Shown: positions 1 through 10,454, counted from the stretch's first letter. The stretch: 64,000 nucleotides of DNA from Serpula lacrymans var. lacrymans S7.9 (GCF_000218685.1 NW_006763293.1:1919968-1983967), one strand, 5' to 3'. The notes: a model not told the origin generated them from the letters alone. Numbers and translations are program-made.

Positions 1-7
1 GGCTTTT

Positions 8-480
8 GTGGTCTCTGATGGGTGGAAAATGGGTGATCCACCTCCCGAGAAATTCCTAATATTTTTTGATAATATACAAGACTCTATAAATGCAGCAAAG
101 TACTTACACAATCAGCTCCCTCCAGAACTACAACACAAAATTGTCTGGTTTAATTCAGATATGTCAACAAGTTTCAAAGAAGCCCAATATAAACACTTAT
201 GACTAATTAACCCTTTTCCATTTCACAAATAACACTCACCATGCCAAATGAGTCTGTTGAACAGAGGCCCCATATTTCCCTTTAATTAGCGCTAACAAGC
301 AAGGAAGGGAATGGATGTAGCTGACATTAAATTAATGATACAATGGCACATACCAGGCTATGAAAAGAAAGTCAACCTGACTTGAATTACACTGTGGCAG
401 CATATAGGTCATTTTGTGTATGATCAAAGCCTGCGAGGGGTGGCTATAATTTACACCAAGGACAACAAACAAAAAATGAA
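8..480 (+). pseudogene. RecQ-like helicase C-terminal relic
   Basis: Two blocks read like the C-terminal helicase lobe of the RecQ-type helicases that are often amplified in mushroom genomes. The first (8-202) reads KFLIFFDNIQDSINAAKYLH. The second (about 307-470, another frame) reads GMDVADIKLMIQWHI and, after a TGA stop, ITLWQHIGHFVYDQSLRG, resembling helicase motifs V and VI (GMDxPDIxLVIQW and LWQRxGRAxRD). A stop at 200-202, a frame change and the internal TGA make it non-functional. The copy is also cut by the window start. The family assignment is from remembered motif patterns, not a search. Confidence 0.55.
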
Positions 481-1167
481 AAGTGCACCTCAAACCCCAG
501 CAAAACAGATTGCAGGGCCTCCACTTGTAGCAACATTGGAACCTACAAGGATGATGGACCTTGACTCAAACATGCATATCCAGGGACTTAGGTAGTGTAG
601 TATTTTTTGACACTACCACATCATTCAAGTACTAGGAAATATTCCTGTAGTATTGTTTAAAATTCATTGCCTGCCTACAAAGCGCTACGGTCAAATGCCT
701 GTGATAGTAAACAATCCAAACAATGTGGTAGCTCCAGTCTTTACTGGAGAAGAATATAGAGAAGCTTGAGAAAAACTTTCAAACAAGTTGATTGATGATG
801 CTCTCATGGCCAGAATACTGGCTAACTTGTGGACCATCTCAAACAACAAAGATAAGGTAATTTGGGCTCAGCAGGTTAGCTACCAATCAACTTTGGTGCA
901 TGACACCGGCCTGGTCAGAGGTATCCGAAAGAGAAGTTTTTGTATTCTGAAACTTATCAACAATAGTTCCACACTATTGTTGAGCTAAAGTACTCCCCTT
1001 AACACTGGGGGCTGTGTATAGTTAATTGTCTCTTCTCCCTGAGCATTACAGGGCCGTCGCTAGGAGTGCACCCTTCTGCTATACAGGATATCCCAAAACA
1101 ACAACCCCTTAACCCTGGGGACCGGGTTTACACAAAGTGCAAGAGAGTAGTAGAGAGCAAGTCCTAA
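481..1167. other. Degenerate repeat-derived stretch
   Basis: No intact gene is visible. A 66-aa open stretch (788-988) has no recognised domain and may be a decayed continuation of the helicase or transposon relic upstream. Positions 880-905 match 26840-26865 exactly (26 bp), which suggests both belong to one repeat family. Confidence 0.4.
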
Positions 1168-1907
1168 TGTTACAACCAAAGTTTTGTACTCTGGCGCACA
1201 ACTCAGACAAAGCTTAGAGAGGAAGTGAGTGGGAGTGGTTACCCTTTGGATATTGAGTTCTATGAACTAGAGTGAAAATAAGCTCAGTCTTTGGGCAGAA
1301 GACTTGATATATTAGGATAATATATACCTAGAGTGAAAATTAGCTAAGATATAGTTGTTAGCTATGTGTAAAAGTGAGTTTGAATATATGTTGACTTACC
1401 TCAGTCTTTGGGCAGAAGGCTGAGGTGTCAATGCTATGTGGACGAGTTTTTTTGGTAAGTGTGGGAAAGTTCAGTGATTATGTAAGGTGATAGAAACTCG
1501 GAATATTAGAAGTAAATAAGGGAATTAATGGATAAAGGAAGTTGATATGAAGGGTAATATAATACACAACATTGGATAGGACCAAGTTAATTGTGAGTAG
1601 ACAGCAGGAGGATTCGCTGAGGAGTCTCCTTGATCTATTAGGGTATATATACTACTACAGGTTGTTTGTACATATGTACTATACAGTTGATGAAGGCAGT
1701 GGCTGATGATGCCATAGGGCATAGCCCATGTGACCAGCTCCACTGTGTGAGATACTTGTATCTAAAAATAAAAAAATGCAGCGCAGCGCAAGAAGGTGGA
1801 GTTTGAACAAAAGGGAAAGTGCCGCATGGCACAGGGTGTGAAAACTACAGAAGAAAGTTGAAGAAGAGAATGAAATTTAGAGGTCCAAAAATTGTGTTAT
1901 TGTGACA
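1168..1907 (+). mobile_element. LTR family A, copy A1, interrupted
   Basis: The copy starts TGTTACAACC and ends TTGTGTTATTGTGACA, and aligns by eye with copies A2-A5 inside the copia element. It is about 420 bp once a roughly 320-bp insertion (1253-1571) is removed. The flanking 5-mers (CCTAA and TTTCC) do not match, so there is no target duplication: it is old or recombined. The strand given is orientation relative to copies A4 and A5 only. It has lost CpGs relative to other copies, for example GGACCAAG against GGACCGAG. Confidence 0.7.
1253..1571. mobile_element. Unclassified ~320-bp insertion inside LTR A1
   Basis: This segment is absent from the other family A copies and is flanked by direct repeats TTGGATA (1246-1252 and 1572-1578). 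It carries partial internal repeats: CTAGAGTGAAAAT occurs twice and CTCAGTCTTTGGGCAGAAG twice. No coding capacity or clear terminal inverted repeats were seen. It could be a small solo LTR or a non-autonomous element. The exact ends are ambiguous by a few bases because of the repeat overlap. Confidence 0.5.
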
Positions 1908-2545
1908 TTTCCTTCTGTTCGGAGCTCTCTCTCTCCAGTGGGGCGGTGTTTGTACTCTCCAGCAATAATCTTCCAAAGGGATGGTTTTTAATTGGCTGAA
2001 GTTGTATTTGAGTAGTTCTCTCGATGCCTGATCTGATTCCCACTGAAATGTTCTGCAACTACTAAAATGTCATTTAATGAGGGAGATGTGGTGGGCAATT
2101 TGACTGATATAGAAGTTCAGTTCTTCCAGGTTAAAAGGTATTTTTTCTTCTGTGGTAAGACTAGTGGATGAAGCCTAGGAGTTGTAGTAAATGTCTGCAT
2201 TTGCAATTTCTTCAGCGGTGATATCCAATCAACTACTGGGTCTCTGTTCGTCTGGAGCAGGGGGGAGGTCTTGGTCTAGGAGCGCACGGTTGAAATCTTC
2301 AAATACAAGGCGGTCCTATTCCATGATCACTGTGTGATATTGAGAGGTGGGGAAGTAGGATGTAGTGGAAATAGGTAAGAGTGATGATAAGAGTGATGAG
2401 ATCGATGATGTCCAGGGTGATGAGGACAACTGGTGAAAAACAACACGGTCAGAGGTATGTAGGAAAGGTTAGGTTGTTTAGGGCTAAAATGGGTTTACGT
2501 GAAGTGGTGCGCTGTAAACAGATTTGTAGGGTGAGCTTTCTATTT
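1908..2545. other. Repeat-island filler, no gene recognised
   Basis: The minus strand shows a stop-interrupted open stretch around 1950-2330 that could be a decayed gag-like protein, but no diagnostic motif is visible. A GATGA-rich purine tract lies at about 2381-2430. Confidence 0.3.
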
Positions 2546-3242
2546 TGTGAGGCAACATTAAACTATAACAAAAACAATACCCGTCTCCAACTGCACTTGC
2601 AAAGAGTAAGAGGTACAATGAGTTTTTGAGGTTGACAGATGCTAGAGATTATAGCAGGTAGAGGACTGAGAGTAAACTCAAGGGTTTCTGAGGAGGAGTA
2701 AAGTGGGTAATTCAAGTAATAGAAAGCTAAAATACAATACATGGGTATGTAGAGTTTTTATAGCTATTTTTCTATCCCTCAGACCGGAAATAGAATAAAG
2801 GAAAAGTGGTCTGAGGACAAAACTATCCAATAAGGAAAAGGATAACTATTGTACAACTTTGAAGATTAATCAGCAGGTGAGAAAGTGTACTGATAATAAG
2901 TGTTGTCATGCATGTTCAGGAACCATATCCTCATAATGAGGTACAATCCTGACTAAAGTGTTTATTAATATTTCCAGACACTGATGGGGCTTGGAGCTGG
3001 TTGGCGAGATCTCAGCTACTAGTCCTTACCCATTGTGCTGGCTGGCTGGGAGTACTACCAAGTCTCTGATCTGTAATATAAAGTGGTAATGATGGTTAAG
3101 AAAGCCTGTGAGGGGCTATGAGAAGCAAGATAGCAAAGGATACCTCTAGCCCTAGAGCCAAAGGTGTAACAGGGAAAGTGTCTAAGAGTCAAGACATGGA
3201 ACAAAAAGATAATAAAATAAGAAAATATAAATGATCCTTACA
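2546..3242 (+). mobile_element. LTR family B, copy B1 (decayed)
   Basis: The copy begins TGTGAGGCAACA and ends ATGATCCTTACA, matching B2 and B3 along its full ~697 bp. The flanks TATTT and GAAAT do not match, so no target duplication remains. Many CpG sites of B2 and B3 are TpG or CpA here (CACGCGTG became CATGCATG at 2907-2914), indicating an older copy. No internal element is present, so it is probably a solo LTR. Confidence 0.75.
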
Positions 3243-3693
3243 GAAATGGGGTAAACAGCAACAATCAGACAATGTCAATGATCAGAGATACCTGCAAAAC
3301 TGTACTTTACATGAGTCAGTGCTGAAGAACTTTACCTTGCCATTTTGTGCATTGTAGAGACAAATGCTAATACTCAGGTAACTCACCACAATAAGGGGAC
3401 CAAAATGCAGAATAGACGGGTACAGGTCTGCCCCGGAGGGCTATGTTATTATCAGAAGTGTTGATTGATGTAATTTATATTTCCCAAAGCAGTGCATGCA
3501 GCAACCTACTTCCCAGATTGAGCAGATCTAGAGTAAATATTTCTATATTAAGATGTTCCCATGGGAAGGTCCTTACCTGGCTAACCTAGCCTGACATTGG
3601 AAATTTCCTGCTTGTGTACCCCTTGATAGAGACACTGTTTAAGTTGACCACTTCCTGCCTGCAAAAATGGTTGTCACACTATGACATTGTGCA
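3243..3693. other. Spacer between LTR copies B1 and B2
   Basis: No open frame of note and no recognisable motif. The composition is AT-rich like the rest of the island. Confidence 0.4.
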
Positions 3694-3698
3694 CTTCT

Positions 3699-4397
3699 TG
3701 TGAGGCAACGATAAACTATAACAAAAATAAAACCTGTCTCCTTCTGCACTTGCAGGGAGTAAAGGGTTCAATAAGCTTGAGGTCGACAGATGCTAGTAAA
3801 TATAGCGAGTAGAGGACTTTTGAGAGGTAAGCTTCAAAGGTTCTTGTTGAGGAGTAAAGCGGGTAAATTCAGTAATAGAAAACTAAGGAGCCATACATGA
3901 ATAGGTAAGGCTTTATATAGTGAACTGTTTGTTCCTCAGACCGAAAGGAGAATATACAAAAAGTGGTCTGAGGAATCAATCGACCAATAAGAAAAAGGGA
4001 GAGTAACTATCGTACGACTTTTAACTTGATTAATCAGCAGGTGAGAGATTTGTACTAATAATAGAGGATTGTCACGCGTGTTCAGGAACTGTATCCTCAT
4101 AATGAGGTACAATCCTGAATAAGGTGTTTATTAGTATAACCAGGCTTTACTGGGGCTTGGAGCTGGTTGGCGAGATGTCTACTACCAGTCCCTACCCAGT
4201 GTGCTGGCTGGCTGGGAGCGATACCCAGTCTCTGATCTGTGATATAAAATGGTAGTGATGGTTAAGAAAGCCTGTGAGGGCTATGAGAAGTAAAACGGCA
4301 AAGGATACCTCTAGCCCTAGAGCCAGAGGTGTAACGGGAAAAGTGTTCGAGAACCAAGACATAGCGAAGATAAGAAAATAATGAAATGGTCCTTACA
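3699..4397 (+). mobile_element. Solo LTR family B, copy B2, TSD CTTCT
   Basis: This is a 699-bp LTR from TGTGAGGCAACG to GGTCCTTACA. It is flanked by perfect 5-bp target duplications CTTCT (3694-3698 and 4398-4402). No internal region or second LTR is adjacent, so it is a solo LTR left by LTR-LTR recombination. It is close to B3 (18944-19635). Confidence 0.9.
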
Positions 4398-4666
4398 CTT
4401 CTTGTGGGTGCATGATTCCTTTTGTGAGTGTCTTCTTAGGTGAATGGACACATCAGAAGCATGTCCAGGGCTTATAACCTATAAAATGTTAGTTTTGGTG
4501 ATTCTGCACCTTTGTGCTACCTATATATTTTCATTCCTTTCTCTATCTATTCTTCTATCATTCACTATTGATTGTGTTCTCTATTATTTTGCCTTTGTGG
4601 CTGCTTTGTTTACCTTTGTTTACAAAACTTCGGACAGTACTGCAGAGTCCAATGCTTCCTATTCTC

Positions 4667-4744
4667 TAGTTACTCACATTGGACTCTAGGTACTGTATAC
4701 CTGTCATACTCTCTAATAATATAGTTACTCACATTGGACTCTAG
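4667..4744. repeat. 23-bp direct repeat, 55-bp period
   Basis: The 23-mer starting TAGTTACTCACATTGGACTC occurs exactly at 4667-4689 and 4722-4744, a local tandem duplication. Confidence 0.85.
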
Positions 4745-4900
4745 TTCCAGTCCCTGATTGCTCTCAGCAAGTGGCTAGACACTTCCTTCAAGCTTTGTTC
4801 TTAATATAAAATGCTAGGAATAAAACCCCAATTAATGATAGAATCAACTGAGGAAAGAGAAAGAGAATCAAAATGGGGGCTGGGTGGTGATGAGGGAGAG

Positions 4901-4960
4901 TGGTGCTGGTGCTGGTGCTGGTGATGCTAGTGCTGGTGGTGATGGTGGTGGTGGTGGCGG
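4901..4960. repeat. (GGTGCT)/(GGT) microsatellite
   Basis: A degenerate trinucleotide run: TGGTGCTGGTGCTGG followed by GGTGATGGTGGTGGTGG. It creates a spurious Thr/Ser-rich open frame on the minus strand. Confidence 0.85.
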
Positions 4961-5244
4961 GTAGTAGCAATCCAAACAGCACAATCCTAGCTTTGTGACT
5001 CTAGTATATTAGTCAATGGCGGAGTGCAAAATACTAACATCCAGAGATGAATATAGGGCTCATTTGGCACCCACCATTTTGCAATGCTGCCAACCAAAAA
5101 AAGTCTTCTTTCATTTTAAAATGATGCCATTTTGGGACAAGCTGATGTGTTTGGCAACACATTTTGAAAAAAGCTTGTCACACCATAGTCTCGTTACCCC
5201 AGACAATATAGAGCATGTGCGCGAGATATCCTAGTGCCTGCGAG

Positions 5245-5860
5245 CGGAGTTTGAATCTGAGGCAAAAAAGTGGTAAGGTTTGCTCACACAACAATGCTCT
5301 ATAATGTCTGGTGCATTTGGTGCAGAAGGGGGTAGGTCTAGTCATGTGACTATGCACGTGGCCAAAAATCTTTGTTGATCATGTACTATGAAAACCTCAT
5401 TGGCATGCAGGATTTCCCCAACTAAGAGCATCAAGAAAGAGAGGTAGGTTCATTCCTTCTCGGTGCATAGTGGCAAGTATGTTGACTACTTTTTGGACTA
5501 GATCCTGGCCTTCTAGCCTGGCTTTCATTCGACGTGTTTGCTCGAGTTGAATGGGGGAGTCAGGTTCATTGGGGGAATCAGATGGCGGATTGAAATGAAT
5601 ATTATTTGTATTGTCAGCTGTAAGACAGCCTGGACAGTCACAGTTACTGCAGTTGTCAATATCTTCAAAAGCTTGCAGGTAGCTTTGGTCCATATTATTG
5701 ATAAGTACTACAAAAAAAACCGCCGACTAGTACCTCCTTCACCAACCGAGTATGGTCACATGACTGGACCTACCCCCCCCCTACATCAAATGCACCAGAT
5801 CCTTAGGAGGAGAAATCAACGAGTGAACTTTACCATTTTTTTGCCTCAGATTTAAACCCC
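5245..5860. mobile_element. Inverted-repeat (TIR) element, ~0.6 kb
   Basis: The left arm (about 5245-5360) and right arm (about 5742-5860) are inverted repeats of each other over roughly 115-120 bp. Left TTTGAATCTGAGGCAAAAAA pairs with right TTTTTTTGCCTCAGATTTAAA, and left GGTAGGTCTAGTCATGTGAC pairs with right GTCACATGACTGGACCTACC. The right arm holds a small extra hairpin (CAGATCCTTAGGAGG and CCTCCTAAGGATCTG). The centre carries a short minus-strand ORF. This fits a non-autonomous DNA transposon or fold-back element. A clear target duplication was not found, so the outer ends are approximate. Confidence 0.6.
5397..5693 (-). CDS. 98-aa Cys-rich ORF inside the TIR element
   Basis: A single-exon ORF lying wholly between the inverted arms. 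The N-terminal half has a cysteine cluster CSNCDCPGC. The C-terminal half ends ATMHREGMNLPLFLDALSWG followed by NPAC and Q. This second part resembles, from memory, the N-terminal segment of the large repeat-associated DUF6589 proteins of mushroom genomes, which continue for hundreds of residues, so the ORF may be a captured fragment. It has no other recognisable domain. Function is unknown, and it may not be a real gene. Confidence 0.35.
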   Translation of the reverse strand: MDQSYLQAFEDIDNCSNCDCPGCLTADNTNNIHFNPPSDSPNEPDSPIQLEQTRRMKARLEGQDLVQKVVNILATMHREGMNLPLFLDALSWGNPACQ

Positions 5861-6374
5861 GACCCCTCCTAAGGATCTGGGCTTCCGAGATTAGTCACAC
5901 CACTGAGTACTGATAAAATAAGATAGGCCTTTGATGCCATCATGTGATCATGTGATGAAAAGTGTTACACTTGGTGACAAACAAGAAAATTGCTATCTCT
6001 TCTTGCTTCATATGAATTATCTATGATTTTATGATTGAGAGGAAAGTCGAAATCGGTAAATACAAATATAATACTGTAAGAAGAGCTAAAAAAAATGGTG
6101 CCTTGTAAGATGGGATAGATTTTTTGTGGTAAAGTCGACAGTGTGACATAGCGTGAGAAATATTGTTTACAAACTTTTTGAAACGGAGGCTGCCGAACGG
6201 GCTGTAAGTTAGCTGTCACGTTCTGAACATGTCGAAATAATACAGTGATATAAACTCGGGTGCTACTCTGAATGCTAGTGGATCCAGAGCCTGTCCAAGC
6301 AGCGTGTCAAAGTTTGGCATAAGTTGATCGAAAAGATACCCCTTCGTAAAGTGAGTCACCGCATAACGAGTTAT
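5861..6374. other. Border of repeat island and genic block
   Basis: About 510 bp 3' of the next gene. An 84-aa minus-strand open stretch (5965-6219) has no recognisable domain. The region probably holds the 3' UTR and terminator of the gene at 6375-7679. Confidence 0.4.
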
Positions 6375-7679
6375 TCACCCCTTTAGCTTGGTCGCAGATT
6401 GATTACTCGAATTGACGTGTTGCAAATGGGCGTCATAAGCAGCCTCTGCGTCTCCGTAAAGTGTTTCCAGCAATTCCTTTTCATCTGCGGAAAATGTTGT
6501 AATATCCCAGTCGTCTTTCTGAAAACGGAGCTCCAAATCCCTTTTTCCTAACCTCTTTAAAATCGTAGCTTTCCACTCCCTCCACACTTTAGTGTCATTG
6601 GGAAGGAGCTCCTCAAGCAGTTTTTTGGGTTCCTGTGGTCCCAGAACGAGAATGACGAACACTACCATTGATGTCCTCGTTCCCAGTTGATACTTCCTCA
6701 TCGTCGGCTTTTTCAAGATCTTTTCAATCAACATGTCTTTCTGCACCTCCTCCTTGTCCAGCGACGAGAGCCACGAATTATAGCCCCAGGAAAAGGCCAG
6801 TGACGTTAAAAACATGATCTGACCGAACAGAGTGCCTTGGGGAATCAGGAGTAGTTGCGCCAAGAACTGAACGGTTAATAACATGGAACATAGTCCAATG
6901 TTGTTATACTGTGGCTCATTGCTATATCGTAATGAGAACCTGCCCCTAGTGATTGCATTAACGGCATCTTCACTGCCTTTCAAAACCACTATGTCTTTGT
7001 CGGTCACCAGCAGTCCATCGCCAGGAGGAGCTCCTGGAGCGGACTTGGGACGAACGAAAGTGAATCTCCCAGAACCGATGACAAAACACGAAAGACCGCT
7101 GGACACGATACCCAGGAGGATCATGGAAAAGCACCACCAATCTTTAAAAACCGCACAGGCGGCGCAGGTGCCCCAGCTGACTGTGATGGGGATGGCTGCC
7201 AGGAGAGCCGAGTAGGTTCGCAGTAGTTTCGGATTCATTTGTAACTCTGGGGCGGGTGACAACTCAGCGATAGTTACCCCTACAGGCAACGTTTTTCTTC
7301 CCTTCACCTCGATGGGCTTCCTGTTTGCACATCCTGATGCAAATAAATGTGCCAGATGACCTGTCTGCTGCATGATAGTACCCGAGTGCGCTCCACGAAA
7401 ATAAGGGCCTTTTGACCCGTCCAGCTCAAACATGACGGCTGGATCGACGTTTACGCCAGGGAATAGTCCATCCCAGAACCTCGAGTTGGCGAGCTGACCG
7501 TAACGCTTAGCGACGGTGTAACTCCCAGGAGAATTATACCATCCCAACCACTTCCTACCCTCATACACATGAACTGTTGCCATTGCTGATATCGCCTCAT
7601 CCCCTCCAAAGAAACCGGCTACTCCAGAGGCATCGAGCGTAAAATCTGAGCCTTGTAGTGGTATTGAAGGAATTACCAT
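6375..7679 (-). CDS. Membrane protein, paralogue A of an inverted pair
   Basis: An intronless 434-aa protein of no known function. The N-terminal ~140 residues form a conserved soluble domain with LDASGVAGFFGGDEAISAM, GWYNSPGSYTVAKRYGQ, ANSRFWDGLFPG and a basic VKGRKT motif. Hydrophobic segments follow at about 153-178, 181-204, 261-303 (probably two passes) and 332-347. After the last segment comes a charged tail with LLEELLPNDTKVWREWK and an acidic GDAEAAYDAHL. The gene at 15661-17025 encodes a clear homologue along its whole length (same start motif, same order, same tail). The start codon is shared by both and preceded by AT-rich DNA, and the absence of introns is unusual here. The topology suggests an integral membrane protein with a large N-terminal domain. 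I do not recognise a named family. Confidence 0.8.
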   Translation of the reverse strand: MVIPSIPLQGSDFTLDASGVAGFFGGDEAISAMATVHVYEGRKWLGWYNSPGSYTVAKRYGQLANSRFWDGLFPGVNVDPAVMFELDGSKGPYFRGAHSGTIMQQTGHLAHLFASGCANRKPIEVKGRKTLPVGVTIAELSPAPELQMNPKLLRTYSALLAAIPITVSWGTCAACAVFKDWWCFSMILLGIVSSGLSCFVIGSGRFTFVRPKSAPGAPPGDGLLVTDKDIVVLKGSEDAVNAITRGRFSLRYSNEPQYNNIGLCSMLLTVQFLAQLLLIPQGTLFGQIMFLTSLAFSWGYNSWLSSLDKEEVQKDMLIEKILKKPTMRKYQLGTRTSMVVFVILVLGPQEPKKLLEELLPNDTKVWREWKATILKRLGKRDLELRFQKDDWDITTFSADEKELLETLYGDAEAAYDAHLQHVNSSNQSATKLKG

Positions 7680-8436
7680 AAGTACACGGTGGGGGGTAGT
7701 GCAAGGTGTTTAGTAGCGAACAAAGACAGCAATAGTGTTGTTATACACGCGGTGTTTATACGCCACTTAAACAACGTTGTTGTGCATGCTAAGTTAACGT
7801 TTCGCTCTTCATATTTACCTATTACTTATCGTGTCCACTGCGGTAACCATTCACGGACATGAATAATGGTGTTCCTATCGTGACGACATCCGAGACCTAC
7901 CTGTGGAATTTACAAAGGCACTCCGAGACTCTGACCTTAGTTGTACGGGTATCGGATGGCCCAAAGCACTCATCATAGCCATCATAGCCTCTCATATCTC
8001 ATAGCCACGATAAGATATTATTATACCTTCTTCCGTTCAGGGCGTTTCAAAAAAGTCTTTAGTTTCCACGAAGCGAAAACGCACTGCGAGTGCGAGGATC
8101 AATACGTATACATGACCCGAACTGTCAATATTGTCAATACTGTCACGGTTCCTTCGGACCTAGGTCTACTGCCATCCAGAATTCATACCTGTATTTAGTA
8201 TTGAGATACCGCACCAAAGGCATCCTTTGATTTTCACTCTTCACATTCTCTGAGTCATACGTAGTTAGCACACTGATGGCCAATGACTGCTCGACATTGA
8301 AGGGGAATCCACGATATTGAGACACATGTCATTGGCTAGACCAATAGGGTACATCGTATCGATCTGTACTGGAGCCGCAACCGAATATACCGGGGCTGTT
8401 GCTGTGATAGTAAAGGTATTGCGGAGCAGTGAAATA
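7680..8436. other. Promoter of paralogue A and F-box 3' flank
   Basis: The 757-bp gap lies between the start of paralogue A and the stop of the F-box gene, both on the minus strand. Short open stretches here have no recognised domain. The F-box gene could continue through one more intron (GTATGG at 8443 down to CACAG), but nothing forces this. Confidence 0.4.
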
Positions 8437-10008
8437 TCACCATACAAACATATCACCACCCCCTTCACTCAGATCATCACTTTCCTGATCTTCTCCTGTT
8501 TCGTCGCTCAAATAGTCACTATCTTCGTCTCTATCGTCTCCGTCTTCATCAACTTCCTCATCTTCGTCTTCATCTTCGTCGCTGTCGCCATCGCTGACAT
8601 TGTCGGTTCGTCGGCCACCCCTTATCCACTCAAAAACTCGGGAACTGTCAGGCATGACTAACCTGCGAAGGCCAAGTTTGTCGTCCTTTCCCGAGGTGAC
8701 GATATAGGTTTTCAAGGCTTCCGTTATGTAGCCCTCCACGACAGGGTATTTATTCTTCGCAATCGTACGCATCAGCCATTCCTCGCTTAAAGGGTGAGAG
8801 ATTTCAGGGATCCATGCATTGTTTTTGATACGGTGCCACACGACACCAGCTAGATGGACATTAAATTGCATTGTTAGGTTAGGGGATAGATGTGAAACGC
8901 ACAAGGGAAAACGCAGACTTTCAATGTCGGACATATATTTCCCCACCTTATTACCACTGAGAGGTCACGATCAAAAACTCTGAATTCGGCGTAGAAGTCC
9001 AGAAGTGTCACGCGAGTGATCACAAGGTATTCAATATTTCTAAAATGTGGAAGAAGTCCTTCGAACGAAGACATAAACTGGAAAATATTAGATTTGGTCT
9101 AAAGTACTGGAAAAAAACCTTCTGCCACTTACCTGTCCTGTTGATATCATTGGTAATATAGGCATAATATTTTGGATAGACAGAAAAGTTAACGAGGGCA
9201 AATTCTTGGCTACTGAGCGGGCAAGATCAATGCTCCACCCTGGCCTTAGGGTGTTGAGGACCCTGATTGGAGCTGCAGAGTTGGCTAGAACTTTCATCAT
9301 ATCGTCGTAATCATGATGGTCAGGTTCCCAAAATACTGTAACGTTGTTTACAGGGGTCTCAGCAACCAGAAACGGTAAGAGTGTACTCGGTGCAGTACAA
9401 GCATCAAGAAGAGGTAAATGTATGTCGTGAAAAGCATCCGTATCCATTTCGTCAGTTGCACTGGGCGATAGATGGAGTGATTTTAGTTTTGGGTGGCGTT
9501 TTATAAAATCCGCGAGGTTTGGGCTGATTGATAGAGAGCAATGAAAGCGGGCGAGACAGGGAAAGTCGCAGGAGTCAAGAAGGTCGAGTGGACATTTCTG
9601 AATGAAGAGAAGGCCCAGGTCTACGATTCTCGGGGCACATCGAAGAGCTCTGTTTATAGTCCTGTAGTAAGCGGGAAAATAGACAGTCCCTTCCCTGAAG
9701 AAGGGTATATTAGACAACACAGGGGTTCAGAAAGACGGGGATGCATACGGAGGTAGCTCAGAACATAAGATTGAAGAGGGAAAGACGGTGAATGACCGTA
9801 CCGCCAAAGCTGCGGTAGGGTTGGTCACCATTGTTTGACAGCATTTGATACCAGTAGCAGTGCCAATCAAGTTAATTTGACGATACACCCAGCACTGTGT
9901 AAGTTCCCTGAAGGCATGCGAAACAAGACAAAGGGAAAGCTGATCTGACCGAGGGATGTACTGAACTATGTCATCCAGCAGCTCGACGGGCAGGTGCGTT
10001 ACAAGCAT
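8437..10008 (-). CDS. F-box / LRR-like protein with acidic tail
   Basis: Four exons: 10008-9749, 9694-9133, 9077-8903 and 8849-8437, giving 469 aa. The introns are 54, 55 and 53 nt with GTATGC, GTAAGT and GTGCGT donors and CAG or TAG acceptors, and all phases close. The first intron removes what would be an in-frame TGA at 9727-9729. Residues 5-45 form an F-box (LPVELLDDIVQYIPRSDQLS). The middle has leucine-rich patches as in mushroom F-box proteins, then RWGNICPTLKVCVFPSG and SEEWLMRTIAKNKYP. The last 60 residues are almost all Asp, Glu and Ser. F-box proteins recruit substrates to SCF ubiquitin ligases. The substrate is unknown, and such genes are numerous and fast-evolving in Agaricomycetes. 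Confidence 0.85.
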
Positions 10009-10454
10009 CGCAGCTATATTGGCGTGATGTCGAGTCTAGCGCAGATTGAATGCAGCGTTAGTAAATGAATTTTATGGTGATCGCTGTGAAAAGGCTTGCC
10101 TGTGTCTGTGCTCGTGGTACGCGTCTAAGGTCTACGTCGAAAGTTAAAAAGCCCTTCTGCGCGTAGTGGCAGTCACATGTCGGTTATATAATGGCACGTG
10201 ATAGGGTATGGTGTAGGGACGCGTTGTTGTGACATATGTACTATTTGTTTCTGTGGGTCCACCTTTTATTTGGACCATGTTCGTTTTCTCGTTTGCCTGG
10301 TTACATTTGGTCCTCGTTATTCCAAGTCTTAACGCCCTTTGTTTCATCGCCCAAAGCCTTTTTTCGTTGGCTTTTTGTCACGAAGGCCTTACGCCGTTCA
10401 CGCACGCCCGCACGACGCTCCCTCATCAAGAAATCTTCAACGAAATTCGCAACA
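10009..10454. promoter_or_regulatory. Divergent promoter, F-box / 1144-aa membrane gene
   Basis: A 446-bp gap between two outward-facing starts. It contains GCACGTGAT (E-box-like CACGTG) at about 10194-10202. It becomes pyrimidine-rich and CTC/TTC-rich before the ATG at 10455, as fungal 5' leaders often are. No clear TATA box was seen. Confidence 0.5.

Larger units (their letters stand above)
4398..5240. other. AT-rich unassigned stretch with small repeats
   Basis: This holds open stretches of 81 aa (4444-4689, very hydrophobic) and 72 aa (5016-5234) with no recognised domain. Neither has convincing gene context, and both may be remnants of mobile DNA. Confidence 0.3.

Noticed and set aside
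4788..4982. Minus-strand Thr/Ser-rich ORF
   Set aside because: A product of the GGT/GGTGCT microsatellite, not a gene.
8317..8661. Plus-strand 114-aa hydrophobic ORF
   Set aside because: Antisense shadow of the Asp/Glu-rich F-box tail.
9721..9755. Premature stop (TGA at 9727-9729) suggesting an F-box pseudogene
   Set aside because: The stop lies inside a 54-nt intron with GTATGC donor and TTCTTCAG acceptor. Splicing restores the frame with correct phase.
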